This document shows, one piece after another, positions 16,892 through 26,858 of a DNA stretch of 64,000 nt. Position 1 is the first letter of the stretch. Each line of letters starts with the position of its first letter. Made by a program: the position numbers and the translations under genes. Origin of the DNA: Ravibacter sp037191015 (GTDB lineage Bacteria; Bacteroidota; Bacteroidia; Cytophagales; Spirosomataceae). The stretch covers positions 186,001 through 250,000 of the forward strand of contig JBBCKD010000008.1 in the NCBI GenBank assembly GCA_037191015.1, written 5' to 3'. Below the pieces are notes generated by a model. It saw only the letters and a program-made list of their open reading frames with translations. It was not told where the DNA came from and made no database searches.

Positions 16892-18103
16892 ATGAGTGCA
16901 TCATATAACCGTTTGTCTTATTTGTTTCATCGTTATTATAATGGTCAGGCAACTGATCCTGAGATAGATGAGCTGATGGAGCTTATAAGAAGATCGGGTA
17001 ACGACGATATGCTCGCTGAGCTGACCAGGGCGGCATGGGAAGACCTTAAGGAGGGCGACGATGAGGTTTTTTCCCCGGAGGTTACCGACAGGATCCTGAA
17101 TTCGATAGTTCCTTCCTCCAGGGATGAGGAATTCAGCGGGGAGGGTGACGACGGAATTGTTCAGAATGACGGTCAGAAAATGCTTTGGTGGAGAAAATAT
17201 TCGGTGGCAGCGGCTGTTGCCTTTATCTGTATTTCCGGAGCGTGGTGGAAATGGAATAGCGACAGGAAAGAAAAAGAGGTGGTAGCAGCCGGGATACAAT
17301 CCGATATAAAACCGGGGACAAACCGGGCTATGCTGACTTTGGCAGACGGGTCGACTATTCAGCTTGGCGATGTTGCAGACGGCGTTATTTCACAGCAGGG
17401 CGCTACCGAGATCAGCAAGGTAGGGGATGGCCGCGTCGTATATAATGAGGCCGGGAATGAGGAGCGAAGCAACCAGGTCAATATCGTGTCGACACCCAGG
17501 GGAGGCCAGTACCAGATCGGTTTGCCCGACGGAAGCAGGGTATGGCTCAATGCTTCTTCGTCGATAAAGTTCCCGGCAAGCTTTGCTGCGGATGAAAGGC
17601 GGGTCGAGATAGAAGGTGAAGTCTTTTTTGAAATAGAAAAGGATATTATACGCCCTTTCAGGGTTGTTTTCGGCGGGAACGAGGTTGAGGTCCTGGGAAC
17701 CAGCTTCAATATTGCGCATTACCGTGACGAGGCGGTTTCGCGTACTACGCTTGTGGAAGGATCGGTAGCGCTGAAAAACGGCGGTAAGAAGAATACATTG
17801 AAGCCGGGACAGGCAGCCAGTATTACCAAAGACGGGGCTGTCAGCATAGCAGCCGTAGATGTCGAAGAGATGATTGCCTGGAAAAACGGCTTGTTCTACT
17901 TTAAGGAAGCCGGTATCGATTCGATTATGCGGCAGGTCTCGCGCTGGTACGATATAGAAGTCGGGTATGAAGGCGTTCTGCCGCAAAAACAATTTGCCGG
18001 TAAGGTACGCAGGAGTGTTGAGCTATCCGAATTTATGGCTATGCTTCAATATGCAGGGGTCAACTACAGGATAGAGGGGCGGAAAATGATCATAACCCGG
18101 TAA
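16892..18103 (+). CDS. FecR-family anti-sigma factor, locus 3
   Basis: 403 residues. The cytoplasmic N-terminal part is acidic, a transmembrane helix lies at about 102-120 (YSVAAAVAFICISGAWW), and the periplasmic FecR domain follows (LPDGSRVWLNASSSIKFPASF, VLGTSFNIAHYRDE). The C-terminal DUF4974-type domain has MRQVSRWYDIEVGYEG. It should bind the sigma factor encoded 86 bp upstream and read the STN domain of the next gene's SusC. Confidence 0.94.
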   Translation: MSASYNRLSYLFHRYYNGQATDPEIDELMELIRRSGNDDMLAELTRAAWEDLKEGDDEVFSPEVTDRILNSIVPSSRDEEFSGEGDDGIVQNDGQKMLWWRKYSVAAAVAFICISGAWWKWNSDRKEKEVVAAGIQSDIKPGTNRAMLTLADGSTIQLGDVADGVISQQGATEISKVGDGRVVYNEAGNEERSNQVNIVSTPRGGQYQIGLPDGSRVWLNASSSIKFPASFAADERRVEIEGEVFFEIEKDIIRPFRVVFGGNEVEVLGTSFNIAHYRDEAVSRTTLVEGSVALKNGGKKNTLKPGQAASITKDGAVSIAAVDVEEMIAWKNGLFYFKEAGIDSIMRQVSRWYDIEVGYEGVLPQKQFAGKVRRSVELSEFMAMLQYAGVNYRIEGRKMIITR

Positions 18104-18230
18104 ACGTATATATAGTATAGTTACTTGTGACGGCGAAGGAGGAGACCGTTACGGAATATATTTTATAACCGATCAACCTTTAAAAAAATGGCCAGAAAAG
18201 CGAAGCCGCCGTAGCCTGTTTTTAAAGCCC

Positions 18231-18267
18231 AAAGAAAACAGGGAAAATGCTTGCAACATCTTCCCTG
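18231..18267 (-). terminator. Antisense-oriented terminator hairpin in the FecR-susC gap, locus 3
   Basis: Plus-strand arms CAGGGAAAATG (18239-18249) and CATCTTCCCTG (18257-18267) pair in 10 of 11 positions around a 7-nt loop, CTTGCAA. AAAGAAAA at 18231-18238 gives a TTTTCTTT tail only on the strand antisense to susC. Confidence 0.6.
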
Positions 18268-18331
18268 CACATGTTCGGGCGGTATCACGAAGTAAATTCT
18301 TGTTCGGAAATATTCATGTTTTTACCCTAAC
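18231..18331 (-). ncRNA. Predicted cis-antisense RNA over the locus 3 susC leader
   Basis: A transcript of about 100 nt opposite the susC leader, from a TATATTTG box (complement of 18336-18343, overlapping the A of the susC ATG) to the T-run at 18231. The box is an exact TAnnTTTG match but no -33 element is clear. The 5' end is approximate. The same architecture is found in loci 1, 2, 5 and 6. Confidence 0.45.
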
Positions 18332-18342
18332 CATACAAATAT

Positions 18343-21300
18343 ATGGAGAGAAAACTCATATCCTGCTACAGGACATGGTATGATTTGGTCATACCCCCTA
18401 ATTTGTCGATGAAAATGAAACTGCTGACCTTTTTCCTGCTAGTAACGCTCGCCCAGGTGTGGGGTACGGGCTATAGTCAGAAAATCACGCTGGAAAAGAA
18501 AAACATTACACTGGAGTCGGCTCTTAAAGCCATAGAGAAGCAGACCGATTACCTTTTCCTTTACGACAAAATGGAGGTGCCGGTCAACCACCGGGTTTCC
18601 GTCGGCATCAGCAATAAGTCTATCGAAGAGACACTCACGCAGCTTTTCGCAGGATTACCGTTATCGTACAAGATCTTTCATCATAATATCGTGATCAGGA
18701 GAGAGCAGGCCGCTGTTGCGCCGGTATCGTCTTCAGCGGCATCAAAAGATGAATCTGCCGGCCGGGAGAAGGAAGCTGCCCGAACCGTGACCGGGAAAGT
18801 TACAGATGAAAACGGAGAGGGGCTGCCTGGCGTCAATATCCTGATAAAGGGGACGCAGAGAGGCGTGATTTCAAGTAATGACGGCGATTTCTCGATAGAG
18901 ATACCTGATGACAGAGCCGTTCTTGTTTTCTCTTTTGTAGGTTATCTGACCAGGGAAGTGGAGGTCGGAAACAGGACTTCGCTCGAAATAACGATGGAAG
19001 TGGATAAAAAGGGACTGGAAGAGGTAATAGTGGTAGGCTATGGGACCAGAAAGAAAAGTGATCTGACAGGATCTGTCGTGCGGGCCAACATTGAAGCCTT
19101 CAGGGAGTCGCCGAATGTCAATATTGCGCAGTCGCTGCAGGGGACTGTGCCGGGGTTGAACATCGGCCAGGTGAATGCTGCGGGGCAGAACCCATCCGTT
19201 TCTATACGGGGCCGGACCACCATCAACGGGAACCAGGATGTATTGCTGGTTGTTGACGGGATCATCTATACCGGTAGTATGAGTGATTTAAATCCCACCG
19301 ACATAGAGTCGATCGACGTGCTGAAAGATCCCAGCAGCATGGCGATTTACGGGGCTCAGGCGGCTAACGGCGTGATACTGATCACCACCAAAGGAGGGGC
19401 TAAAGCGGCAAAACCTATTTTCAACTATACCGGCACCTACACGACACAGAATCCTGTGAAATCGCTTCACCTGCTGGGCAGGGAAGGGTATATCAACAAG
19501 CTGTATGACCAGGACTGGAAGAATGCCTTTCTTGCTCCTGACTATACTACTCCCAACCCGGATTACAATATCGGGGGATTCATAAGCGACCCGGCCATTC
19601 GCGAAGGACTGGAGAACGGGACTGATTATAACTGGTGGGACAATACCACCAATCCGGGATACATTACCGGTCATAACCTGAGTGTCACCGGGTCGGGCGG
19701 TGACTGGTCGTATTTTGTGTCAGGAGGCTATACCGATCAGAAGGGTTTTATAATGAACGACAAATTCAGGAGGATTACTGGCAGGATCAACCTGGAAAAC
19801 AGGATTTCACGGTGGATGAAGGTAGGCGTACAGAGTTTTGCTTCTTTTTCCGACTACTCGGGAGTGTCTCCCAATCTCCAGGGCATTACCATCATGCCCC
19901 CGCTTGTCAGGCCTACCGATGAGGCAGGCAATTATATCCTGAATCCGACAGGTACCAATATTGCCAATCCCTTCCTGGTTTCGATAGCCGACGATTTCGA
20001 CAAGCGGAACAATCTTTTCGGGAATATTTATGCGCATATCGACGTCCCTTTCCTGAGCGGCCTGTCCTATCGCATTAATTTCGGGAACAATTATTCCTGG
20101 GATAAGCTATTCAACAGCAATCCTTATTCGAACGGGAATTCGGGAGGGGCCCAAAAAACAAATTCGAGTTCCTACGACTGGACTTTCGATAATATCCTGA
20201 ATTACAAGAAGACTTTCGGCAAGGCGCATAGCATCGATCTGACGGTTGTTGCGGGGCGCAGAGAGCGAAATTTCGAGCAGACCGACGCGACAGGGGCCAA
20301 CTTTAACAGTCTCCGGCTGGGATACAACGATCTGAGCCAGGCCACGATACAAAGGATCAGCTCCACCGCATGGGATGAAAGCAACCTCTATCAGATGGCT
20401 CGCGTAAACTATGAATTTCAATACAAGTACCTGTTTACCGCAACCCTCCGCCGGGACGGTTTTTCCGGCTTTGCCGAAAATAAGAAAATAGCATTGTTCC
20501 CTTCCATAGGCTTCGGGTGGATACTGAGCGAGGAAACGTTTCTCAGATCATCCGGGATTAATCACCTGAAACTCAGAGGATCCTACGGGACAAACGGGAA
20601 TCTGGTGGGCCGGTATTCTTCGTTATCGCGCATGAACATTTACCCTGCTTATGTATTCGGCGATGGCGGTACCACCGAGTTTGGACAGCAGGTACTGAAC
20701 CTGGCCAACAACAATCTATCCTGGGAGACTACCACCGGCTTTAATTTTGGTCTTGACTTTTCGCTGCTCCGGAACAGGCTTTCGGGAAGCATCGATTATT
20801 ATCATACGACGACAAACGACCTGATATTCAATGTTAATATTCCCGAAGTGACCGGGTTTAACCAGATCACCTCAAACGTAGGAAATATTGCCAACCGGGG
20901 CATAGAACTGGTTTTGGGCGGGAAAGCGATAACCGGGAAAGACTTCGGATGGAACGTGGATTTTAACATTGCATCCAACCGCAACCGTATTGTGTCGCTC
21001 CTGGGACTGGATAATGACAAAGACGGAGTGGAAGATGACCTGGTCGCCAGCGGATTGTTCATCGGGCAGCCTATCGGCGCGATCTTTGATTATGAGTCTT
21101 CCGGGATCATCCAGCTGGGAGAAGAGGCGCCTGCGGGCTTTTTCGTAGGGACTCACAGGATAGTCGACAACAACGGAGACGGGAAGATTGATGCCAACGA
21201 CCGGGTTATCCGGGGGAGAACCGAACCGGCCTGTAACTTCGGTATTCTTAATGAGTTCAGTTTCAGAAATTTCACATTGAGGGTATTTGTCAACTCCGTT

Positions 21301-21699
21301 CAGGGAGGAAAAAGCGGGTATCGCGGTCTCAACATGGCTCCGCAGCTGGGGATCGGAGATAATATCAGGCGGAACAACTTCTGGCGGGAATTTGATTACT
21401 GGACGCCCTCCAATCCCGGTGCGCGATACCGCGGGCTTGACCAGGGAGCCGCTTTCGAATACAATTACTATGGCGACAGAAGCTTTGTAAGGCTGCAGGA
21501 CGTTACCTTGTCTTACCGGCTGGGCCAGGAATGGGTTAAGAAGATAGGGATGGAAGGGGTTAAGCTGTTTGTGAGCGGTAAAAACCTGGCTACGTGGACC
21601 CGCTGGCAAGGATGGGATCCCGAAACAGGGGACGGGTTCGCCGTCAACGGACGCCCGGTCATGAGAGGTGTTTCGGTAGGCTTGGACGTGCGTTTCTAA
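18343..21699 (+). CDS. SusC/RagA-family TonB-dependent receptor with STN domain, locus 3
   Basis: 1118 residues. A 22-residue pre-signal extension is followed by the signal core MKMKLLTFFLLVTLAQVWG, an STN domain (about 47-118), a carboxypeptidase-regulatory-like domain (about 147-235, GKVTDENGEGLPGVN), EEVIVVGYGTRKKSDLTGS, a plug with VLKDPSSMAIYGAQAANG, and a barrel ending in GVSVGLDVRF. The operon also carries a sulfatase, so a sulfated glycan is a reasonable candidate substrate (inference). The 239-bp leader is the longest FecR-susC gap among the plus-strand loci. Confidence 0.96.
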   Translation: MERKLISCYRTWYDLVIPPNLSMKMKLLTFFLLVTLAQVWGTGYSQKITLEKKNITLESALKAIEKQTDYLFLYDKMEVPVNHRVSVGISNKSIEETLTQLFAGLPLSYKIFHHNIVIRREQAAVAPVSSSAASKDESAGREKEAARTVTGKVTDENGEGLPGVNILIKGTQRGVISSNDGDFSIEIPDDRAVLVFSFVGYLTREVEVGNRTSLEITMEVDKKGLEEVIVVGYGTRKKSDLTGSVVRANIEAFRESPNVNIAQSLQGTVPGLNIGQVNAAGQNPSVSIRGRTTINGNQDVLLVVDGIIYTGSMSDLNPTDIESIDVLKDPSSMAIYGAQAANGVILITTKGGAKAAKPIFNYTGTYTTQNPVKSLHLLGREGYINKLYDQDWKNAFLAPDYTTPNPDYNIGGFISDPAIREGLENGTDYNWWDNTTNPGYITGHNLSVTGSGGDWSYFVSGGYTDQKGFIMNDKFRRITGRINLENRISRWMKVGVQSFASFSDYSGVSPNLQGITIMPPLVRPTDEAGNYILNPTGTNIANPFLVSIADDFDKRNNLFGNIYAHIDVPFLSGLSYRINFGNNYSWDKLFNSNPYSNGNSGGAQKTNSSSYDWTFDNILNYKKTFGKAHSIDLTVVAGRRERNFEQTDATGANFNSLRLGYNDLSQATIQRISSTAWDESNLYQMARVNYEFQYKYLFTATLRRDGFSGFAENKKIALFPSIGFGWILSEETFLRSSGINHLKLRGSYGTNGNLVGRYSSLSRMNIYPAYVFGDGGTTEFGQQVLNLANNNLSWETTTGFNFGLDFSLLRNRLSGSIDYYHTTTNDLIFNVNIPEVTGFNQITSNVGNIANRGIELVLGGKAITGKDFGWNVDFNIASNRNRIVSLLGLDNDKDGVEDDLVASGLFIGQPIGAIFDYESSGIIQLGEEAPAGFFVGTHRIVDNNGDGKIDANDRVIRGRTEPACNFGILNEFSFRNFTLRVFVNSVQGGKSGYRGLNMAPQLGIGDNIRRNNFWREFDYWTPSNPGARYRGLDQGAAFEYNYYGDRSFVRLQDVTLSYRLGQEWVKKIGMEGVKLFVSGKNLATWTRWQGWDPETGDGFAVNGRPVMRGVSVGLDVRF

Positions 21700-21738
21700 T
21701 GATCATTTGGATATTAAATATTTATCAAATTTATACAG

Positions 21739-23436
21739 ATGAAGTCTTTTATAAGAGTTAGTGTCTTTATGATGGCCGGGCTCTGGGCCGGCGGTTGCAA
21801 CGAGAATGAAATACTGAAGGAAGTGCCGCTAAGTTTCGCAAGCCCGGAAAACTCATTTGTAACGGTCGACGACTTTAATGCTTCCATCAATTCGCTCTAC
21901 GATATTTTGCGGGGGACCCTTTCATCGGGAGAGCACCGGCCGCTTGATTATGTCTATGGTACGGACATCGGGTATAACGCAGCGCAGCAGTTGAACGAGC
22001 GGTTCGGGAGCTACCCGGCCACCCTGACTCCCGTATCGGTTCAGGCCGGTTTTCCCTGGCAGCAGTATTACAAGCTTATTTCCGGCGCTAACATTATTCT
22101 TAACCGGTTGGCTGCTTCAGCGCTTACCGATCAGCAAAAAATGGCGATAGAGGGTGAAACCAGGTTATTCAGAGGGCTTGCCTACCGGAACCTGGCCCAC
22201 TTGTATGGCGGTGTCCCGATTGAGCTGGAAGAAGTAACGGTGCCCAAAACGGATTATGTAAGGGCTGCAAGAGACGAGGTCTACCAACAGGCGGCCGATG
22301 ACCTGGAATTTGCCGCGGCGAACCTGCCGGATATCAACCAGGTGAAGGACGGCAAGGTTTCGTCACCCGCCGCGAAGCATATACTTGGCGAAATATTGAT
22401 ATGCCTGAAAAGGTATGACGATGCTGTAAAGGTTTTGACGCAGGTAATCAATAATCCCAACCTGGCCTTGATGACGCAGCGGTTCGGGTCGCTTGCAAAT
22501 GAGCCCGGTGATGTTTACTGGGATCTTTTCAGGCGTTATAACCAGAACAGAAGCACCGGCAACCGGGAGGGGATATGGGTTTTCCAATACGAAGCGGATA
22601 TATTGGGAGGAGTGGTGCGTTCGAACGCGCTGGCCGGCCCGATGCTTGAAAGAGATCATGCGCCCCGTCCTTATGCTTTCCCCTATAAAGATCCGGCAGG
22701 AGTAAACCCGTTTTTGCCGCTTGGTGTTTCGGATCTTACCGGCGGCAGGGGGATCGGCAGGCTGAGAGGAACGAACCACCTGGTATACGGTATCTGGAAA
22801 GACGACTGGAATGACATGCGGAATTCGGAATATAATTTCATAAGGGATGTAAAATTCAACAATCCCGCATCTGCCTGGTATGGCAGGAAAATATCTGAAT
22901 TCGGCGATACTTTCCGGAAAACACTGGACGATACGATCAGGAATTTCTATCCTTATCAGTCCAAAGTGACCACTCCGGGCCAGCATCCTGCGGAATTATT
23001 CGTGGATCCGGTGTTAAAAACACTCAATGCCTCAAGTGCGGGCACCACCTACAGCGATCAGTATTTTATACGGTTCGCAGAAACCTACCTGCTTCGTGCG
23101 GAAGCTTACCTGGGGGCAGGAGACCTGGTAAACGCCGCAGCCGACATTAATGCAGTAAGGGACAGGGCAAAGGCAAAGCCGGCAGTTCCTGAAAACATCA
23201 CGATCGATTATATTCTGGATGAAAGAATGCGGGAATTAGGAGTAGAAGAAAGGAGACGGTTAACTTTAAGTCGTCTGGGGCTACTTTATGATCGCACGAA
23301 AAGGTATTGCAACGGGCATCCGTCAGCGTCAAACTTCGGGGTGGATGTTCAGCCGCATAATAATCTTTTACCCATACCTTTCAGTGAGATTGAAAGGAAC
23401 ACCGGGGCGGAACTTGCCCAGAACCCGGGTTACTAA
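21739..23436 (+). CDS. SusD/RagB-family nutrient-binding lipoprotein, locus 3
   Basis: 565 residues with a leader and lipobox at Cys20 (LWAGGC). SusD blocks include LFRGLAYRNLAHLYGGVPIELEE and a C-terminal ILDERMRELGVEERRRLTLSR. It ends with a typical IPFSEIERNTGAELAQNPGY tail. It lies 39 bp downstream of its susC and 11 bp before the sulfatase gene. Confidence 0.95.
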   Translation: MKSFIRVSVFMMAGLWAGGCNENEILKEVPLSFASPENSFVTVDDFNASINSLYDILRGTLSSGEHRPLDYVYGTDIGYNAAQQLNERFGSYPATLTPVSVQAGFPWQQYYKLISGANIILNRLAASALTDQQKMAIEGETRLFRGLAYRNLAHLYGGVPIELEEVTVPKTDYVRAARDEVYQQAADDLEFAAANLPDINQVKDGKVSSPAAKHILGEILICLKRYDDAVKVLTQVINNPNLALMTQRFGSLANEPGDVYWDLFRRYNQNRSTGNREGIWVFQYEADILGGVVRSNALAGPMLERDHAPRPYAFPYKDPAGVNPFLPLGVSDLTGGRGIGRLRGTNHLVYGIWKDDWNDMRNSEYNFIRDVKFNNPASAWYGRKISEFGDTFRKTLDDTIRNFYPYQSKVTTPGQHPAELFVDPVLKTLNASSAGTTYSDQYFIRFAETYLLRAEAYLGAGDLVNAAADINAVRDRAKAKPAVPENITIDYILDERMRELGVEERRRLTLSRLGLLYDRTKRYCNGHPSASNFGVDVQPHNNLLPIPFSEIERNTGAELAQNPGY

Positions 23437-23447
23437 AATCATTTGTT

Positions 23448-25049
23448 ATGATGAAGCAAAGTAAATATGACTTTCTGTTCCCGAAGCAATCCGGGAAAAA
23501 TTGCAGCCTGCGCCCGGGAGGAAATATAAAAGCGCTGGCGGTATTGTGCCTGTTGCTCTTTGTTTGCAAGAACACCGACGGGCAGCGCAATACCGCCGGG
23601 ACGGAACGCAGGCCTAATATTCTTTTTGTAATCTCGGACGACCAGTCTTATCCATACGCTTCCGCCTATGGCGACAAAGCCGTCAAGACTCCTGCTTTTG
23701 ACCGTATTGCGAAAGAAGGCATTCTTTTTACCAATGCTTTTTCAGCGTCGCCGGGCTGTAGTCCTTCAAGAGCGGCTCTCCTTACCGGCAAGAATTGCTG
23801 GCAGCTGAAGGAGGCGGGAACCCATGCCAGTTCTTTCTCTAAGGACTTTAAGACATATCCCGATATCCTGGAAGAATCGGGCTACTACATCGGCTTTACC
23901 GGGAAAGCCTGGGGGCCCGGAAATTTCGAAATTTCGGGCAGGACGCGTAATCCTGCAGGACCAGCTTTCAATCAGGAAACTATGGAGGCCCCCAGGAACG
24001 TCAGTAAAAATGACTATGCCGCGAATTTCAAAAAATTCCTGGGCAGCCGCCCGGAGGGAAAGCCATTTTGTTTTTGGTTTGGCGCACAGGAGCCGCACCG
24101 CGGATTCCCTACCGGTATCGGCAAAGAAAGCGGTATTGAAATGGCTCAGGTAAAAGTACCTGGATTCCTGCCGGATCATCCTGACGTGAGATCAGATATG
24201 ATGGATTATTTTTTTGAAATACAATGGTTTGACCGGCATCTGGGACGGATGCTCGAAGCTTTGGAGGCCGCCGGCGAGCTGGATAATACGTTGATTGTGG
24301 TGACGTCAGACAACGGGATGCCTTTTCCGAGAGCCAAGGCAAATGTATACGAATTTGGTATTCACATGCCGTTGGCCGTTATGTGGAAAAACAGCGTAAA
24401 AGGGAACAGGACGGTAACTGATCCGGTAAGCCTGATCGACCTTTCACCTACGTTCCTGGAGGCAGCGGGTGTTGCCTACGACAAAAAGGAAATTGCGGGA
24501 AGGAGCTTAATGAATATTTTAAAAAGCACCGGAGAAGGGATCGTGGATAAAAGCCGCGATGCTGTTTATGCCTCCCGCGAAAGACATTCCTCTTCCCGAT
24601 GGAACAACCTTGGGTATCCCCAGCGGTGCATTCGTACGCGGAGCCACCTGTACATACGGAATCTTAAGCCCGATCTCTGGCCGGCGGGCGATCCGCAGGT
24701 TTACGACGCCCGGGGCAAGCCCGGACCGATGGACAGCGCCTATTTTGATATTGACGACTTTAAGGACTCCTATATTTTCATACACCGGGCCGATCCGAAA
24801 GTGGCGCCTTATTTCAAAGCGGCAGTGGGAAAACGTCCGGCAGAAGAGCTGTATGACATTATCAAAGACCCTGCCTGTCTCCATAATCTTGCTGAGGCGC
24901 CGGAATACCAGGATTTAAGGAAGACATTAAGCAACAAGCTTACCAGTTATCTTAAGGAAACGAATGACCCCCGGATGGGCAGTAACGGGGATGTTTTTGA
25001 AACTTATAAACGCTACAGTCCCATACGCTACTTTCCGGCTCACAATTAG
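23448..25049 (+). CDS. Type I sulfatase, N-sulfoglucosamine sulfohydrolase-like
   Basis: 533 residues. The active-site signature is CSPSR with the formylglycine Cys at residue 104, followed by AALLTGKN. Metal-binding Asp pairs are visible in VISDDQ (64-65) and VVTSDNG. The overall pattern, including GKAWGPG and the EPHRGFP motif, is closest to the heparan N-sulfatase/S1_8 group of my acquaintance, so heparan-like or other sulfated glycans are plausible. A Lys-rich stretch and a hydrophobic segment (LAVLCLLLFVC, about 30-40) form the leader. It closes locus 3. Maturation needs a formylglycine-generating enzyme that is not in this window. Confidence 0.9.
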   Translation: MMKQSKYDFLFPKQSGKNCSLRPGGNIKALAVLCLLLFVCKNTDGQRNTAGTERRPNILFVISDDQSYPYASAYGDKAVKTPAFDRIAKEGILFTNAFSASPGCSPSRAALLTGKNCWQLKEAGTHASSFSKDFKTYPDILEESGYYIGFTGKAWGPGNFEISGRTRNPAGPAFNQETMEAPRNVSKNDYAANFKKFLGSRPEGKPFCFWFGAQEPHRGFPTGIGKESGIEMAQVKVPGFLPDHPDVRSDMMDYFFEIQWFDRHLGRMLEALEAAGELDNTLIVVTSDNGMPFPRAKANVYEFGIHMPLAVMWKNSVKGNRTVTDPVSLIDLSPTFLEAAGVAYDKKEIAGRSLMNILKSTGEGIVDKSRDAVYASRERHSSSRWNNLGYPQRCIRTRSHLYIRNLKPDLWPAGDPQVYDARGKPGPMDSAYFDIDDFKDSYIFIHRADPKVAPYFKAAVGKRPAEELYDIIKDPACLHNLAEAPEYQDLRKTLSNKLTSYLKETNDPRMGSNGDVFETYKRYSPIRYFPAHN

Positions 25050-25062
25050 GAATAGCCGACAG

Positions 25063-25087
25063 GCCCCGGCGGACTTTCCGCCGGGGC
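25063..25087. terminator. Terminator-like hairpin between loci 3 and 4
   Basis: GCCCCGGCGG (25063-25072) and CCGCCGGGGC (25078-25087) form a perfect 10-bp stem with a 5-nt loop, 14 nt after the sulfatase stop codon. There is no T-run on either strand, so it may act as an mRNA 3'-end stabiliser or as an inefficient terminator. Confidence 0.55.
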
Positions 25088-25162
25088 AAACATCTCCGGG
25101 TATGGCTGATGAGAAGAAGGATTTAAATAAAAATTACTTGAATGGCCCGGGGGTAGGGACAC

Positions 25163-25170
25163 TTTATTTG
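25163..25170 (+). promoter_or_regulatory. Possible -7 box of the locus 4 sigma gene
   Basis: TTTATTTG matches the TAnnTTTG consensus in seven of eight positions, with ACTTG ending 22 nt upstream as a possible -33 element. It lies 38 nt before the ATG at 25209. Confidence 0.3.
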
Positions 25171-25208
25171 TCTTAGTTGATAGTTGGTGCAAAACAAACT
25201 TTTAACTA

Positions 25209-25850
25209 ATGGAGGCAGATAACGTGAGTACAGGTTTTGACAGCTCACCTGGTCCCTTCGGGAAAGAGCAGGAAGTAACAGTATCTGAAGAGATGGAGCC
25301 CGTTGATTCAGAGCTGTTTATAAGGAAGGCTTTCACGGAAGACCCGGAAAAAGGGTGTGAGCTGCTGTTCCGCGCATACTATAACGATCTGTGCAGCACC
25401 GCTATCCGCATGGTGTATTCGAAGCAGATTGCCGAGGATGTGGTAGGAGAGGTGTTTCTGAATTTCTGGAATAACCGTTCCTTCGAAACCATACGGATAT
25501 CCTACCGGGCCTATTTATTCCGGGCCGTACGCAACCGTGCGTATAATTACCTGCGATTTGAGTTGGGAAAATATGCAGCTTCCCCGGGAGAAGCGCCTGA
25601 GCCCGCAGACTTTCAAAAGGTAGAGCAGCCCGACCAGATCATCCTGATGGACGAACTTGTTCACCGGATCAACCGGGTGGTCGGCGATCTTCCGCCTATG
25701 GCGCGCCGTGTCTTCATTATGAGCCGTTATGACGGCAAGCCGCATCTGCAGATAGCTGCGGAGCTGGGCATCAACACCAAGACCGTGGAAAGCCATATCA
25801 CCAGGGCATTGCATAGTATACGAAAACTTTTCCCGACCGAAAACTCATGA
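25209..25850 (+). CDS. ECF-type sigma-70 factor, locus 4
   Basis: 213 residues, with an acidic N-terminal extension of about 35 residues before region 2. Region 2 has IAEDVVGEVFLNFWNNRS and region 4 has LQIAAELGINTKTVESHIT. The stop overlaps the FecR start by 4 nt, so the two are translationally coupled; this arrangement is unique among the loci here. No transmembrane segment is present. Confidence 0.95.
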   Translation: MEADNVSTGFDSSPGPFGKEQEVTVSEEMEPVDSELFIRKAFTEDPEKGCELLFRAYYNDLCSTAIRMVYSKQIAEDVVGEVFLNFWNNRSFETIRISYRAYLFRAVRNRAYNYLRFELGKYAASPGEAPEPADFQKVEQPDQIILMDELVHRINRVVGDLPPMARRVFIMSRYDGKPHLQIAAELGINTKTVESHITRALHSIRKLFPTENS

Positions 25851-26824
25851 ATTCGTCCAATATCAGGCAACTGTTGTTTAATCATTTTGAAGGGAGGTCG
25901 ACTCCGCTTCAGATCGAGATCCTGAAGAAATGGCTGGCTGTTCCGGCCAACCAGGAGCTGTATTACAATTATCTCCAGGAATGGGAGCACCAGAATCCCC
26001 AGGTTGTGACAGAAAGCCCGGCAGCCTACCGGCTATTTCTGGAAAAGAGGGAACACGCACAGCCTGTTGCCGGGGCAAAGGAAGAAAGGACCCGGCGTAT
26101 AGGGGTAAGGTCCTATCTGGCAGCGGGATGCCTGGCGGTTATTTTATGCTCATTCGCTTACCTGACCCACCCTCACTGGAATCGCAGAACGGTGGTGACC
26201 GGAGCGGGAGAGACCGTTTCTCTTCAGCTCCCCGACCGGAGCCGTATAGTGCTGCACGCGAATGCTTCGCTGGTGGTGCCGCGGTTTAATTTTCTTCCTT
26301 TCGACAGGAAGGTAAAGCTTCTCCGCGGTGAGGCGGAATTTTCGGTAGTGCACCGGAGCGATCACCGGGTGTTTACGGTAGAGCTGGCCGATTCCCTGTG
26401 CATCAGGGTATTGGGAACCGAATTTACGGTCAGGCAGAGTAACCGCGTCACCCGCGTAAGGCTTGATGAAGGTAGGGTTGTCCTCGATTATCCTGACGGT
26501 AACGGAACCAGGGAGGTTTCGCTCGTTCCGGGAGAGCAGATCGTTTACTGGCATGATACGTTCCGGATGCAGAAGATACCTCCGAAAGGAATTATCGACG
26601 GGAAAGAAAAGGAATGGGTACTTACCGATGTTCCGCTGGATAAGCTCGTAAAAAAGATTGAGCAGGAGTTCGACGTGAAGATCCTGATAGAAAATCCAAG
26701 GCATGAAACGCTGATTCTCAACGGGATCGTACCCATCGGGAGCCTTGACCTGCTTTTGGAGTCGCTTGCGGCAACCCTCGACCTGGAGATCAGCCGAGAA
26801 GGCCCGCAGATCCGAATTATGTAG
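25847..26824 (+). CDS. FecR-family anti-sigma factor, locus 4
   Basis: 325 residues, the shortest FecR in the window. The ATG overlaps the sigma stop (ATGA). A transmembrane helix lies at about 88-104 (YLAAGCLAVILCSFAYL), followed by a periplasmic FecR domain (LPDRSRIVLHANASLVVPRF, RVLGTEFTVRQS) and a C-terminal region with LDKLVKKIEQEFDVKI. The FecR signature DGS-x-x-WLN is altered here. It is only 34 bp from susC, and this gap lacks the hairpin found in the other loci. Confidence 0.93.
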   Translation: MNSSNIRQLLFNHFEGRSTPLQIEILKKWLAVPANQELYYNYLQEWEHQNPQVVTESPAAYRLFLEKREHAQPVAGAKEERTRRIGVRSYLAAGCLAVILCSFAYLTHPHWNRRTVVTGAGETVSLQLPDRSRIVLHANASLVVPRFNFLPFDRKVKLLRGEAEFSVVHRSDHRVFTVELADSLCIRVLGTEFTVRQSNRVTRVRLDEGRVVLDYPDGNGTREVSLVPGEQIVYWHDTFRMQKIPPKGIIDGKEKEWVLTDVPLDKLVKKIEQEFDVKILIENPRHETLILNGIVPIGSLDLLLESLAATLDLEISREGPQIRIM

Positions 26825-26858
26825 TTCCGAATTTTATATCACAAAACCCTTTTAACGC

